This document shows, one piece after another, positions 15,539-23,379 of a stretch of DNA of 38,178 nt (positions within the stretch are counted from its first letter, which is position 1; the number at the start of each line of letters is the position of its first letter). The stretch is from Hyphomicrobiales bacterium (GTDB taxonomy: Bacteria; Pseudomonadota; Alphaproteobacteria; Rhizobiales; Rhizobiaceae). The notes beneath the pieces were generated by a model that saw only the letters and a program-made list of their open reading frames with translations, was not told the DNA's origin and searched no databases. Location: positions 1 to 38,178 of the forward strand of contig UEHQ01000053.1 in the NCBI GenBank assembly GCA_900489925.1, in the 5' to 3' direction. A program made the position numbers and the translations under genes.

Positions 15539-16498
15539 TCAGGAAGGACGCGCAGACGGAATCAGCACTTTCCGGTCAAGTGTGCCTTGAACCGAGAAGA
15601 TAAGGAACTGTGTTTCCTGACCGATGCGGTCGCCGTCCAGCAATCGGACAACATCATCGATACCACCGACAGCGGTACCGTTGATCGCCAGCACCAGGTC
15701 ACCTTCCTGTAGCCCGCCATGTTCCGCCGGGCTGTCCGGTTCGATACGCCTTATCCGCACCGAGGTGGTCTGTTCGAGCCCCGCGTTCAAAGCGATCCTT
15801 CGATGCAGGTCAACCGTATCGGCGGCAATGCCGATATAGCCTCGACGGACGCGGCCAAACCGCAGCAATTCCGATACGACATAATTCGCCGTATTGGATG
15901 CCACAGCGAACGCGATGCTCTGCGCACCGCGAATAACAGCCGTATTGACGCCGATGACCTCACCCGACGACGACACCAGGGGGCCGCCGGAATTACCCGG
16001 ATTGAGGGCGGCATCTGTCTGGATGACGTCATCGATCAACCGGCCATTGGAAGCTCTCATCGAGCGGCCAAGCGCCGATACGATACCGGCGGTCACCGTC
16101 CACTCGAAACCAAGAGGATTTCCAATGGCGATAGCGACATGTCCGCGCCGCAGCCGCTTGGAATCGCCAAGCCGCGCCCATGCGCCAACGCCAGTGTTCG
16201 CACGGATAAGGGCGATATCCGTGTCGGGATCACGACCCACGACCCGGCCCTCGGTCGTCAAGCCTTCCGCTGTCTTGATGCGAACCGCCCTGGCATCATC
16301 GACCACATGGTTGTTGGTGACGATGAGACCGTCGGGAGAGATGGCAAACCCTGAACCATGTCCACCTCTGCCCTCCATGCGCTCTATGCGGCTGACAGCA
16401 GGTCCGACAAGATCAACTGCTCCCGAAACCGTTTTAGAATAGATGTCGGTCAGCTCCACCTCATCGGCGGAGACGATATTCCCATCAATGATACCCAT
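15539..16498 (-). CDS. Trypsin-like (HtrA/DegP-type) serine protease with PDZ domain, no signal peptide
   Basis: The 319-residue protein has a complete S1C catalytic triad: His64 in TNNHV, Asp94 in DTDIAL and Ser170 in PGNSGGP. A PDZ domain follows at about 225-310 (IGIAADTVDLH then GLQEGDLVLAINGTAVG). Unlike DegP, the N-terminus (MGIIDGNIVSADEVELTDIY) is acidic and has neither signal peptide nor membrane anchor, so the enzyme should remain in the cytoplasm unless anchored by a partner. AGGA lies about seven bases before the ATG. It sits between a 99-residue protein gene and a membrane protein gene on the same strand. Substrate unknown. Confidence 0.85.
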   Translation of the reverse strand: MGIIDGNIVSADEVELTDIYSKTVSGAVDLVGPAVSRIERMEGRGGHGSGFAISPDGLIVTNNHVVDDARAVRIKTAEGLTTEGRVVGRDPDTDIALIRANTGVGAWARLGDSKRLRRGHVAIAIGNPLGFEWTVTAGIVSALGRSMRASNGRLIDDVIQTDAALNPGNSGGPLVSSSGEVIGVNTAVIRGAQSIAFAVASNTANYVVSELLRFGRVRRGYIGIAADTVDLHRRIALNAGLEQTTSVRIRRIEPDSPAEHGGLQEGDLVLAINGTAVGGIDDVVRLLDGDRIGQETQFLIFSVQGTLDRKVLIPSARPS

Positions 16499-16662
16499 GT
16501 TGTTCCTGGACGTCGTGAGGCGTCTTGGCTAAGGACCGGCAGCGGCTGCGTTGCGAGGAGCTGTCAACCAATGATTAATGTTGCACACTAAGGTGAGATC
16601 GGCAGGCAACCAGTTCAAGGGCGCATGATGATGACGCGCGAGGTCGCGCTCAATTCGTGTGA

Positions 16663-16962
16663 CTAGACGTTGGCTGAGTGGGCCAGCACCCTGAGTTGTC
16701 TGATTTCCTCTGCAACGAGCAGCAGTGCTGCAGCCAGCAAGACATCCGGAGTCGTGTCGACCTCAGGCACCAGGGTCTCAATCTCAGCCAATAACCCGGC
16801 TGAAATCGGCACGACTTTGTGGTTCACCAACAACAGCTCCCGAAGAGCCTTCGTTGTGGCAATCCCTCGCTCCAACAGACGGCGGCACTCAAACGGCGTC
16901 ACGCTGGAAATCTGGTTGGCCGCGACGATCAACTCGGTGACGAAGTCAGTCGTCTGCGTCAT
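16663..16962 (-). CDS. Small helical hypothetical protein (99 residues)
   Basis: The product MTQTTDFVTELIVAANQISS and on is almost entirely helical, ending with PDVLLAAALLLVAEEIRQLR, an amphipathic C-terminal helix rather than a clear membrane span. GAGGA lies about eight bases before the ATG. It precedes the protease gene by about 165 bp on the same strand, and its start overlaps the stop of a possible 63-residue frame (ATGA). No known family recognised. Its position suggests a link with the protease set. Confidence 0.55.
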   Translation of the reverse strand: MTQTTDFVTELIVAANQISSVTPFECRRLLERGIATTKALRELLLVNHKVVPISAGLLAEIETLVPEVDTTPDVLLAAALLLVAEEIRQLRVLAHSANV

Positions 16963-17150
16963 AGGCGTGTCCTCTCGACAATGACCACCTGGATGAGGCC
17001 GCCTTTCGAACCGGGCATCATGTCCCGCACCCTGGTCAGCGCCGCCATCCGCCCGCTGGCGACATCACACCATAAGTACACCGTCAATCCATGCGGTATT
17101 TTCATCCTCATCCCTGAAATCGTTCTGGTGGCGTTGTATCTCCCCGCCAC
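16959..17150 (-). CDS. Possible 63-residue protein coupled to the next gene
   Basis: A frame from GTG 17150 (or internal ATGs, e.g. MKIPHGLTVYLW) ends with TGA overlapping the next start codon by four bases. The middle reads HGLTVYLWCDVASGRMAALT, then RVRDMMPGSKGGLIQVVIVE, with plausible strands and helices. Evidence beyond the overlap is thin: no family, no sure ribosome-binding site. If real it would be the first gene of the protease set. Confidence 0.35.
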   Translation of the reverse strand: MAGRYNATRTISGMRMKIPHGLTVYLWCDVASGRMAALTRVRDMMPGSKGGLIQVVIVERTRL

Positions 17151-17516
17151 GTTTGCCGGCGCGTTGCCCTTCCGGCTTGCCGGTATCGTACCAGTCGTTG
17201 CCTTGCGTCATTGCGTGCCCAGCATCCGTACGTGGTTCCAAAATTCGAGTGGCTTATCGGCCGGAAGCCCCGCAGCCAGCCGTTTTGAACAAGCTATCCG
17301 TCGCCTCTCCTTGGACGATGCAACAATACTACCAAATCAGAGCGCGCTTGGTCACCAGCGATCCGCGCACAACACTTGATCTGGCGATCACGATCGCCGT
17401 CACGTTGCCCGTGTGCCAGAAGTCGTCTCGGCATGAGTGCCCGTCCAAGGACGCTGAGCCTTATTGAAATCCGGTCTTGAGATCCCGATCTTCATATGGT
17501 GATTGGAGCCTGACAG
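17151..17516. other. No gene recognised
   Basis: Long plus-strand frames here lack protein-like composition. The region separates the minus-strand protease set from the plus-strand membrane/coiled-coil gene, so promoters for both directions are expected. None could be assigned. Confidence 0.35.
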
Positions 17517-17891
17517 ATGCTGTACCTCTTCCTAGCCTTTTTCGTTTTGACCAGCACATTTTTCATCGGGCGCTACTTCGCCGCAAAGACCCGACTGGTC
17601 GAAAAGACAATCGAGGAAACGATTGAGCGAAAGCTGTCGGCGTCTCCAATGAACATCGAGCTGATCCGTTTGAGGGAAGAGAACGGCGTCATGCGCAACC
17701 TGCTGATCGATATGGTGGAGAACGAGGCTTCGCTTGCAGTCGCAACCAGGATGTCGGAGGTCGAAAGGAACCGCGCCATAAACGCGCGAACGACGCGACG
17801 AAAGGAAGTGTTCGGCGAGGCGATACTCGTGCTTCAGCAAGCCGATCAAAAACGCCCGGCGGCTGACAGACACGCTCCCTGGCGAGCTTAG
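17517..17891 (+). CDS. Membrane-anchored coiled-coil protein (124 residues)
   Basis: The start is preceded by GGAG nine bases upstream. Residues 1-20 (MLYLFLAFFVLTSTFFIGRY) are a single membrane segment or uncleaved signal anchor. The rest is charged and helical with heptad-like spacing (TIEETIERKLSASP, then IELIRLREENGVMRNLLIDM), suggesting a coiled coil. The C-terminus is basic. No family recognised. It lies alone. Confidence 0.55.
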   Translation: MLYLFLAFFVLTSTFFIGRYFAAKTRLVEKTIEETIERKLSASPMNIELIRLREENGVMRNLLIDMVENEASLAVATRMSEVERNRAINARTTRRKEVFGEAILVLQQADQKRPAADRHAPWRA

Positions 17892-18177
17892 GAGCGGGTC
17901 CTCGTAGCCGCTCCATGGTCCGGTAGGCGCGGCTGCCTGGATCCGGCTCAGCTCGCGGTTCGCACGTTCCTCGTTCACCTACCAAAAGCCTGGCTCGCTG
18001 CCGTTCAAGCCGACGACCACCTCAAAGAGGGTTGGTCTCTCAAGGCACCACCATCGATGTTGATCTTAGATGCATGTTTACCAACGCTGCAGATCGGGAC
18101 GCTAAGCCGCGATCCAATTTGTTCTGACTTAACACATGTGCCGTAGCGTCGGCGTATGAGTCGGTGAGGTAAGGCGC

Positions 18178-18402
18178 ATGAAACGGTATGAGATCGAGCA
18201 GACCGGCGAGCACTGGGAGGTGATCGATCGAACGTCGGGCTTGCCCTTCAAAGGCGGATCAGCAGGTCCGCAGAGTAGATTGGAAGCACAAGCTCTCGCC
18301 GATCTCCGAAACGGTCTCGATATACCGACGCGCGACAAAGTTCGGTCACGCCTCAGCGTAATTCGGCTGACGTGGCGAGCAATTGTTGGCCAGAGCCGAT
18401 AG
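18178..18402 (+). CDS. Small hypothetical protein (74 residues)
   Basis: The product MKRYEIEQTGEHWEVIDRTS, then GLPFKGGSAGPQSRLEAQAL and ADLRNGL, starts with a beta hairpin (YEIEQTGEHWEVID) followed by a helix. GAGG and AAGG lie shortly before the ATG. This hairpin-then-helix form is common in small rhizobial proteins of unknown role. The C-terminal 20 residues are basic. It faces the SNase gene tail to tail. Confidence 0.5.
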   Translation: MKRYEIEQTGEHWEVIDRTSGLPFKGGSAGPQSRLEAQALADLRNGLDIPTRDKVRSRLSVIRLTWRAIVGQSR

Positions 18403-18459
18403 CTTGCCTCGTCGCCTTCGCCTTCGGATAGGTGGTCCGCGTTCAAGTGTTTCAGCGGG

Positions 18460-19359
18460 TCAACCACACCAAGGGCGTGGTGTTGGCGGACAGCCGCTCA
18501 CGCCACAGACGAACGGTACGGCTAGCCCTTCGCCAATCAGTGTCTCACCGACGTCGCGGCCATCAACCGTCAATTTGCCGCAGCTACGGCCATAGTTGCA
18601 TTTCTTCGTGCCCTCGGTGCCAGGCCGGCAGGAGCAGGCAACAAGCGTAACATCTGTCGACGCAGCTGCCGCAACCAGCTCATTTAGTCTCTCCGAGGCG
18701 CGGTTGCCCAATGCGGCTTCGCGGGAGCACTTTGGTTCGAACTTTTCCGGCGTGTTGAAGCCGACCAGTCGGACCCGCGTTCCATCCTTCAATTTGATCG
18801 TATCACCGTCGGTGACCGTGAAGCCCATATTGCCCGACGCTGCTTGAGGAGCGGCGGCCTCCTCAACCGTGGAAACGACCCGGGATCTGCCTGTCGTAGC
18901 AGTCCCGCGGTCCAAAAGGCTTCCGATCGTACCGACGACCATCACCAATGCCACCAGAACAAGCGTTGCTCTCCCGCTGAGGAACGGAAGGCGGCGCGAA
19001 TAGCAAGGCCGGAACGGGTTTCGGGGTCGAAGTGGATTGCGGATGCGAAGAGGGTTCTGCGGGAAACGGTTTCTCCCACTTGGGCTTCGAGGACGAGGTC
19101 TGATAGGTAGCGAAGGGCGAAATGGCTCCGAGCGGGAACCTTCGGCATCAGTCCTAGATTCAGGCGTGACCACCGCCGTCTTCGTCAGTCGCCTCAACAT
19201 TGCCAGTTGCTTTTCACTCAACCTGGTTTTGACGCCGTACCGACCAATCTTGTCGCGCATATCAGTGAGAAACCGTCGCTGCCACTCGGTTGGTGTTCCG
19301 TCACCGAGGATCTCTTCGATACCGCTTTTGAAGTGAGCAATTTCAGCCTCGCTAAGCAT
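18460..19359 (-). CDS. Membrane-anchored SNase-like nuclease
   Basis: Three parts are visible in 299 residues. Residues 1-60 form a helical domain (EAEIAHFKSGIEEILGDGTP, then TEWQRRFLTDMRDKIGRYG) seen in front of other rhizobial proteins. Residues 78-120 are an Arg/Pro-rich linker of the type RNPLRPRNPFRP. A membrane segment lies at about 129-149 (RATLVLVALVMVVGTIGSLL). Residues 178-295 are an SNase-like domain: GDTIKLKDGTRVRLVGFNTP, then CSREAALGNRASERLNEL, ending in CGVSGCPPTPRPWCG. The first catalytic-type aspartate and the RLVGFNTPE strand are kept. Six or more cysteines suggest disulfide bonds and a periplasmic catalytic part. Substrate unknown. Confidence 0.8.
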   Translation of the reverse strand: MLSEAEIAHFKSGIEEILGDGTPTEWQRRFLTDMRDKIGRYGVKTRLSEKQLAMLRRLTKTAVVTPESRTDAEGSRSEPFRPSLPIRPRPRSPSGRNRFPQNPLRIRNPLRPRNPFRPCYSRRLPFLSGRATLVLVALVMVVGTIGSLLDRGTATTGRSRVVSTVEEAAAPQAASGNMGFTVTDGDTIKLKDGTRVRLVGFNTPEKFEPKCSREAALGNRASERLNELVAAAASTDVTLVACSCRPGTEGTKKCNYGRSCGKLTVDGRDVGETLIGEGLAVPFVCGVSGCPPTPRPWCG

Positions 19360-19450
19360 TTCCCATCCCGGTTCGGCGATACGCGAGAGCCTACACTAGG
19401 TTGAATGTCTTAATAATCGCTCTGACTTCAGATTGAGGGGCAGCACTGAG

Positions 19451-19471
19451 AAAAAGCCCGGGGACCGGGGT
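19451..19471 (-). terminator. Rho-independent terminator, minus strand
   Basis: On the minus strand CCCGG-TCC-CCGGG is followed by CTTTTT. The stem-loop plus T-run lies 23 bp after the stop codon of the interrupted small frame at 19494-19715, and before the SNase gene. It supports minus-strand transcription through that frame. Confidence 0.55.
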
Positions 19472-19493
19472 GATCGTTTGGGCTTGGCCGCAT

Positions 19494-19715
19494 TCATCTG
19501 GAACACACATCCGCTATGCCATCCCTGATGATCTTTTTGATCCGTTTATTCGTATCAACCACCATAACTGTGTCTCGACCTCGGAAAGTGAGGCCCTCGG
19601 CTCTGGTTTGCGATGGGTGCCAGCGACCTCAAACGGTACCCATCTCGAAGGCAGGGTCTTGTCGCAAACGCAGGGCCCTGTTCTTCTCGCCTTTCCCAAG
19701 TTGTTGTTCAGCCAT
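19494..19715 (-). pseudogene. Small gene interrupted by an in-frame TGA
   Basis: From ATG 19715 the minus strand reads MAEQQLGKGEKNRALRLRQD then PAFEMGTV, followed by TGA at 19631-19629. The same frame then continues as GRWHPSQTRAEGLTFRGRDT and VMVVDTNKRIKKIIRDGIAD to a stop at 19494. Both halves look like one small basic protein of 73 residues; TGG in place of TGA would give an intact gene. A terminator lies just downstream. The ribosome-binding site is weak and no family was recognised, so this may instead be two chance frames. Confidence 0.35.
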
Positions 19716-19783
19716 GAGTTCAATTAGGAACATCTTGCAAAGCAACCTGCGAATGATAGTTTGGCTATTCAGGGGGATATACT

Positions 19784-20038
19784 TTGACGATAGAAGAACT
19801 CATTGACTTGCAGGAAGCTGGGTCACGGGCGCGAGTGCTCGGGCTTGGCTCACACGAAAACCCCTACCTCAAGTCCGCCGGCCAGACCTTGGACGACGCA
19901 TACACGCGTGAAGTCCGCCAGGCCCGCATCGAGGCCTGGAAGTTCGGCTGGGAGGCAGAAGACGCCAGCCGTGAAGGCCGCATGGTGAGCTTCATCTCTA
20001 GCCTGATCCGGCACCACGAACGAGGGGCAACCGCGTAG
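19784..20038 (+). CDS. Small protein with Rmf/CrpP-like pattern (84 residues)
   Basis: The TTG start at 19784 has AGGGGG about seven bases upstream. The product is MTIEELIDLQEAGSRARVLG and so on, with ENPYL followed by VRQARIEAWKFGWEAEDA. An ...NPY...AW..GW arrangement is shared by the ribosome modulation factor/CrpP-like fold, where small helical proteins bind ribosomes or nucleic acid. The match is by pattern only, so the family call is tentative. It is followed 16 bp later by a possible small frame on the same strand. Confidence 0.5.
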   Translation: MTIEELIDLQEAGSRARVLGLGSHENPYLKSAGQTLDDAYTREVRQARIEAWKFGWEAEDASREGRMVSFISSLIRHHERGATA

Positions 20039-20054
20039 GTCTCCACAGAGCTCG

Positions 20055-20345
20055 GTGAGGGAGCTCTCTGATGCGCTGGCGGAGGCGCCGACAGGGACAC
20101 GCTCAAGACCCAGTGACAAGTTGACAGCCCTGCTGGGAGAAAACCAGCTCTCATGTGATGGCGTCCTGGCCCTGGTCCGGATCTTCCACGATCAACCCGC
20201 ATATGTGGAACGGCCCGCTAGAGGCTTTGCCCTCGCGGTGATCGCGCCCGTCCCCGTGCCTTTTTGGGAGCCATCGAGCGGGATTGGCCCGCTCCCGGAT
20301 GGAGCCTCTCAAATGTCGCACGATCTTAGTCTCGCACAATCCTAA
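20055..20345 (+). CDS. Possible small protein, weakly supported (96 residues)
   Basis: This frame follows the Rmf/CrpP-like gene by 16 bp. The central part SDKLTALLGENQLSCDGVLA then LVRIFHDQPAYVE is protein-like, but the C-terminal third (PVPVPFWEPSSGIGPLPDG) is low-complexity and lies over a GC-rich hairpin (GAGCGGG/CCCGCTC at 20277-20295). The GTG start has no clear ribosome-binding site. It may be a real small gene or chance. Confidence 0.3.
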   Translation: MRELSDALAEAPTGTRSRPSDKLTALLGENQLSCDGVLALVRIFHDQPAYVERPARGFALAVIAPVPVPFWEPSSGIGPLPDGASQMSHDLSLAQS

Positions 20346-20533
20346 GCCTTCCAGCTTTCCCGCGACCTCATGGTCCCGGTCACCGTCTTCGAAGTCGCGG
20401 CGAATACGGTGTCCTTCCGTCCGATGACATCGACGGAAGCGATGACCTTGAGATCATTCACGAAAACGAGCCATGGTGATTTATGCTCACCTGCCTCTTG
20501 CGGCGGGCGCCGCATAGAGGAACCGACAAACAC
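20342..20533 (-). CDS. Possible small protein (up to 63 residues)
   Basis: The minus-strand frame ends with HKSPWLVFVNDLKVIASVDV then IGRKDTVFAATSKTVTGTMR, a pattern of strands that looks like coding sequence. Starts at GTG 20533 or ATG 20518 are possible, neither with a good ribosome-binding site. No family recognised. It converges on the preceding plus-strand frame. Confidence 0.3.
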   Translation of the reverse strand: MFVGSSMRRPPQEAGEHKSPWLVFVNDLKVIASVDVIGRKDTVFAATSKTVTGTMRSRESWKA

Positions 20534-20955
20534 AAAGCTCCGCGTTGGGAGCTAAGTGTGCATTTATTTCTTTAGTCTCCCAAGCCGCCCGCGCACTTTC
20601 GGTAGTAGGCACCCAGGGTCCTCAACAATAGAGTGCACAGGGCATATATGTTTGCGGAGAGCTTGGTCAACCCACAATACCAGTCCTCAGGTAACTTCTA
20701 GAGGGAACTGCTATGCCCGATTACCGGTGGCTCGTTGAGCGGCCCATTCTCACGTCCGGGGCACCCTGGCTGCCGCTTGCGAGCCGGCGGCCGCAAGGGA
20801 AGCTGCGCCGCGCCTGACGCTCTGATTGTCGGATCCTGCAATTGCCAGGCGCGCCCTTGCAGCCTTTGCTCTTCGCGACCTTCCGAAGCGGTCCCGCGAT
20901 AGTGACGGGAAGAAAAGAGATGAGGGCCGGCCGCCGATGCGACCGGAAAGACGAC
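20534..20955. other. No gene recognised; leader of the DUF3991-TOPRIM gene
   Basis: The first 150 bp are AT-richer and likely contain the promoter. The rest is GC-rich and open in several frames, but the readings are arginine/proline-rich and lack protein character. No repeat or terminator found. Confidence 0.35.
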
Positions 20956-21945
20956 ATGAAGAGAAACGAAATAGAACGGCTGAGGGACACTGTGCGTTGC
21001 CAACTGGTGCTGGAGACCTCCGCGTTCGCCCTCGATGTCAAGGAAAGCACCAGGCGGGCGATCAAATATCGTCGCGGCGGCGAGATCATCATCGTCACGC
21101 ATTCAGGGCGCGGATGGTTCGATCCTCTCGGCGACGAAAAGGGAGATGTCTTCGGTCTGGTGATCCGCCTGCAAGGCTGCGACTTTCCGCGTGCATGCGC
21201 CTTGGTCGCAGAGCTTTCAGGTTACCGGGCTGCGAAGGAAATCTGGCATGGAGAACATTCCGAGTTCGAAAGCCGCGCAACGATTACCGAACGGTGGGCA
21301 CGCCGGCCATCTCCATGGCGGGGCTCTGCCACCTGGCGCTATCTCCGCTGGCAGCGTTCACTACCTGCACCAATCATCCGAGCCGCGATCAGGCAGGGTG
21401 TCCTTCGCGAAGGGCCGTTTGGAAGCATGTGGGCGGCCCACATTGACGACCAAGGCAAGGTTAGCGGATGGGAGGGGCGCGGCCCTGAATGGCGTGGCTT
21501 TGCGGCAGGCGGAACCAAGATCCTGTTTCGGCTCGGCGCCACCCATGCAACACGCCTCTGCGTAACCGAGGCCGCAATCGATGCTATGAGCCTCGCCGCG
21601 ATCGAAAGCATGCGTGACAACACCCAGTATCTGAGCACCGGCGGCGGCTGGGCTCCGGCGACGGCGACAGCCCTGCGTGAGCTTGCTGGCCGCGCGAATG
21701 CGCACCTCGTGGCCGCGACAGACGCCAATTCCCAGGGCGATGCGTACGCGGACCGCCTTCGCCTACTGGCCGAGGATGTCGGCTGCTCGTGGCTGCGGCT
21801 CCGACCGACCTCCGATGACTGGAACGACGTGCTGAAGCAAAGGGAGAAGGACAAGGAAGTAAGAAGGAAGGAGGGGCGAGACGTGTCGCCGTCCCGCCGC
21901 TCGAATCAAGCAGACCTTCGTCCGGCTGCGCCAGCACCTAAATGA
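20956..21945 (+). CDS. DUF3991 and TOPRIM domain protein
   Basis: ATG 20956 follows GGAAAG at a good distance; the frame extends upstream but without protein-like sequence. The 329-residue product starts MKRNEIERLRDTVRCQLVLE, then has WFDPLGDEKGDVFGLVIRL (the primase-like N-terminal part), a DUF3991 region (LPAPIIRAAIRQGVLREGPF, then VSGWEGRGPEWRGFAAGGTK) and a TOPRIM domain with RLCVTEAAIDAMSLAAIE and LVAATDANSQGDAYADRL. The glutamate and the DANSQGD acidic cluster match TOPRIM metal-binding sites. Such proteins are common on rhizobial plasmids and are thought to act in plasmid replication or transfer as primase-like factors. No CHC2 zinc finger is seen. The C-terminus is basic. Confidence 0.8.
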   Translation: MKRNEIERLRDTVRCQLVLETSAFALDVKESTRRAIKYRRGGEIIIVTHSGRGWFDPLGDEKGDVFGLVIRLQGCDFPRACALVAELSGYRAAKEIWHGEHSEFESRATITERWARRPSPWRGSATWRYLRWQRSLPAPIIRAAIRQGVLREGPFGSMWAAHIDDQGKVSGWEGRGPEWRGFAAGGTKILFRLGATHATRLCVTEAAIDAMSLAAIESMRDNTQYLSTGGGWAPATATALRELAGRANAHLVAATDANSQGDAYADRLRLLAEDVGCSWLRLRPTSDDWNDVLKQREKDKEVRRKEGRDVSPSRRSNQADLRPAAPAPK

Positions 21946-22145
21946 CGAGGCATAGCTCGATACCGAAGATCTTCCAAGAAACGGCCAGGCGCCAGGAGAT
22001 ATTCTCGTTCTTCTTCGTCCTGGCGTCCGCGGGATGGCAGAGCTTTGCATTTGCGGAAGAGATTTGTGAAAAGCGGCGCCGATTGCGCGACGTTGACGAC
22101 GAGGTCGCCAGCAAGCCGTCGCCTGAACCGTCACATGTTCTATAA
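21942..22145 (+). CDS. Possible small protein coupled to the DUF3991-TOPRIM gene
   Basis: The ATG overlaps the preceding stop codon by four bases (ATGA), suggesting coupled translation. The 67-residue product has a hydrophobic stretch (IFSFFFVLASAGWQSFAFA) ending near AFA-EE, possibly a signal peptide, and then a charged tail. A strong plus-strand terminator lies about 155 bp downstream, consistent with a transcript running through it. No family recognised. Confidence 0.35.
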   Translation: MTRHSSIPKIFQETARRQEIFSFFFVLASAGWQSFAFAEEICEKRRRLRDVDDEVASKPSPEPSHVL

Positions 22146-22299
22146 GCAGCGCAGCGAATGCATAGCTGCATTGCGCAATAAATGTTTTCCAACTGGTCAA
22201 AAATCAGGCACAAAGCCTACAGCTAATGCAGATGGCGGTCTTCTCCCAGTTCCGCCGCAGTAGCTGTTCCCCTCTGGAGGTTTTTGACCTTCACACTTT

Positions 22300-22331
22300 A
22301 TGGGCCGCGTTTTCGCTGGCCCATTTTTTTT
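22300..22331 (+). terminator. Rho-independent terminator, plus strand
   Basis: ATGGGCC-GCG, a TTTT loop and CGC-T-GGCCCAT form a long stem, directly followed by a run of seven or more T. It should end the transcript from the DUF3991-TOPRIM gene. The minus-strand copy has no T-run, so it is one-directional. Confidence 0.8.
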
Positions 22332-22360
22332 GGCCAATGCCTCCTGCGAGGCTGCCACGA

Positions 22361-22858
22361 CTAACGCGACAGACGACCATCGTCATCAATGAGCCTGATG
22401 CGGCTGGGCAAGGCGTTGCTCCATTTCCATAAAACCAAATTGAGATCCTGCGCTGTCGCCCCATGCGCGAAGCTCGAAACGAGCAGTCCCTGATAGCCGG
22501 CGAGCGCCAGTCTCCTTGCGAAGACCTGCGCTTGTGCCGCTCCGTGCGCCTTCATCTCGTCGCGCCATGCCGGATCGGCAAGCGCGGCCGGATTGATACC
22601 TTCTGCATCCAGGGCATCACGGTTTCGGCAATCGAAGACGTGTTCCACTTCCGCATCGTAAGAGACAAGCGTGGTGGGTTGCAGGGCTCCTACCTGGTTG
22701 GCTTCGCGCAATGCCGTCATCACCGACAAGGATGTGTAGAGTGCTGGAGTTCCTTTTGCGTTGAAGCGACCACCATAAAGCTCTGCTCCACGACCAGATA
22801 GCGGCTCGCGTGCGTGCACCGGGTTCAATGCCCGATAGAGAGTTCCCTTGAAATGCAT
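22361..22858 (-). CDS. RES-domain toxin
   Basis: The 165-residue protein has the RES pattern: GTLYRALNP, GAELYGGRFNAKGTPALYTS, TALREAN and the C-terminal GLLVSSFAH and NLVLWKW. The family arginine, tyrosine and glutamate (R31, Y41, E52) are all present, so it is likely active. RES toxins (MbcT, ParT and relatives) attack NAD+ or modify a target with its ADP-ribose, stopping growth. Its start lies 8 bp after the Xre antitoxin stop, the normal order. Length is typical. Confidence 0.85.
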   Translation of the reverse strand: MHFKGTLYRALNPVHAREPLSGRGAELYGGRFNAKGTPALYTSLSVMTALREANQVGALQPTTLVSYDAEVEHVFDCRNRDALDAEGINPAALADPAWRDEMKAHGAAQAQVFARRLALAGYQGLLVSSFAHGATAQDLNLVLWKWSNALPSRIRLIDDDGRLSR

Positions 22859-22866
22859 CTAGGCGA

Positions 22867-23217
22867 TCACGCGTGGATGCCAGCGTCGACAGCGTCGATA
22901 TAGTCAAGAACGTCGTCGGCGCGACCGTCCCTCACCAGTTGCATAGCCGTCAGGCCAGAAAAACCAGGCAGTGGTTCCGACCGATACCAGGCGTAAGCCA
23001 TCAGAGCCGAGCCGAAACGTGGCTCGACTTTGTTGATGATCTCAGCGACTTCACGCAGGCGCCGTTGCGTCTTGTCCGAACGAATGCGATCCTTGCGTTG
23101 GATAGCATCCCGCCCCAAGCCTGCCGTACGGGCAATTTCCTCGCTTGTCGTGCGCAGTGCCTCCGCGAATTTGCGAGGCGAGAACATGCCCTCATCTGCA
23201 TATTGTGCGAGGCTCAT
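22867..23217 (-). CDS. Xre/MbcA/ParS-type antitoxin
   Basis: From the ATG at 23217, which has GAGAGGTGG just upstream, the protein is 116 residues: MSLAQYADEGMFSPRKFAEA, an Xre-like helix-turn-helix part with EIARTAGLGRDAIQRKDRI, and the C-terminal MbcA/ParS region EIINKVEPRFGSALMAYAWY, then RSEPLPGFSGLTAMQLVRDG and ADDVLDYIDAVDAG. That last region is the standard toxin-binding end. It is the first gene of the pair and should repress its own promoter through the palindrome at 23250-23271. Confidence 0.85.
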   Translation of the reverse strand: MSLAQYADEGMFSPRKFAEALRTTSEEIARTAGLGRDAIQRKDRIRSDKTQRRLREVAEIINKVEPRFGSALMAYAWYRSEPLPGFSGLTAMQLVRDGRADDVLDYIDAVDAGIHA

Positions 23218-23249
23218 ATCGCCACCTCTCAATCTCCGTTGCCGAAATT

Positions 23250-23271
23250 ATTGACGCAATATAGCGTCAAT
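23250..23271 (-). promoter_or_regulatory. Operator palindrome of the Xre/RES module
   Basis: ATTGACGC and GCGTCAAT form perfect 8-bp arms around AATATA. The site is 33 bp upstream of the antitoxin start, where the promoter should lie. It is the natural binding site for the Xre antitoxin. Confidence 0.65.
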
Positions 23272-23379
23272 ATGAGTGTTTTGCAAATGGGAAGGCCGGA
23301 TGAGGAGGAAAGTGATAAACAGAAGAAGTCGCTCGCAGCGGTGCCGTGCCAGCGCCGCCGCCGCTCAATCGCGACCTAC

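Noticed and set aside
20277..20295. Terminator at GAGCGGG/CCCGCTC
   Set aside because: No T-run follows on either strand.
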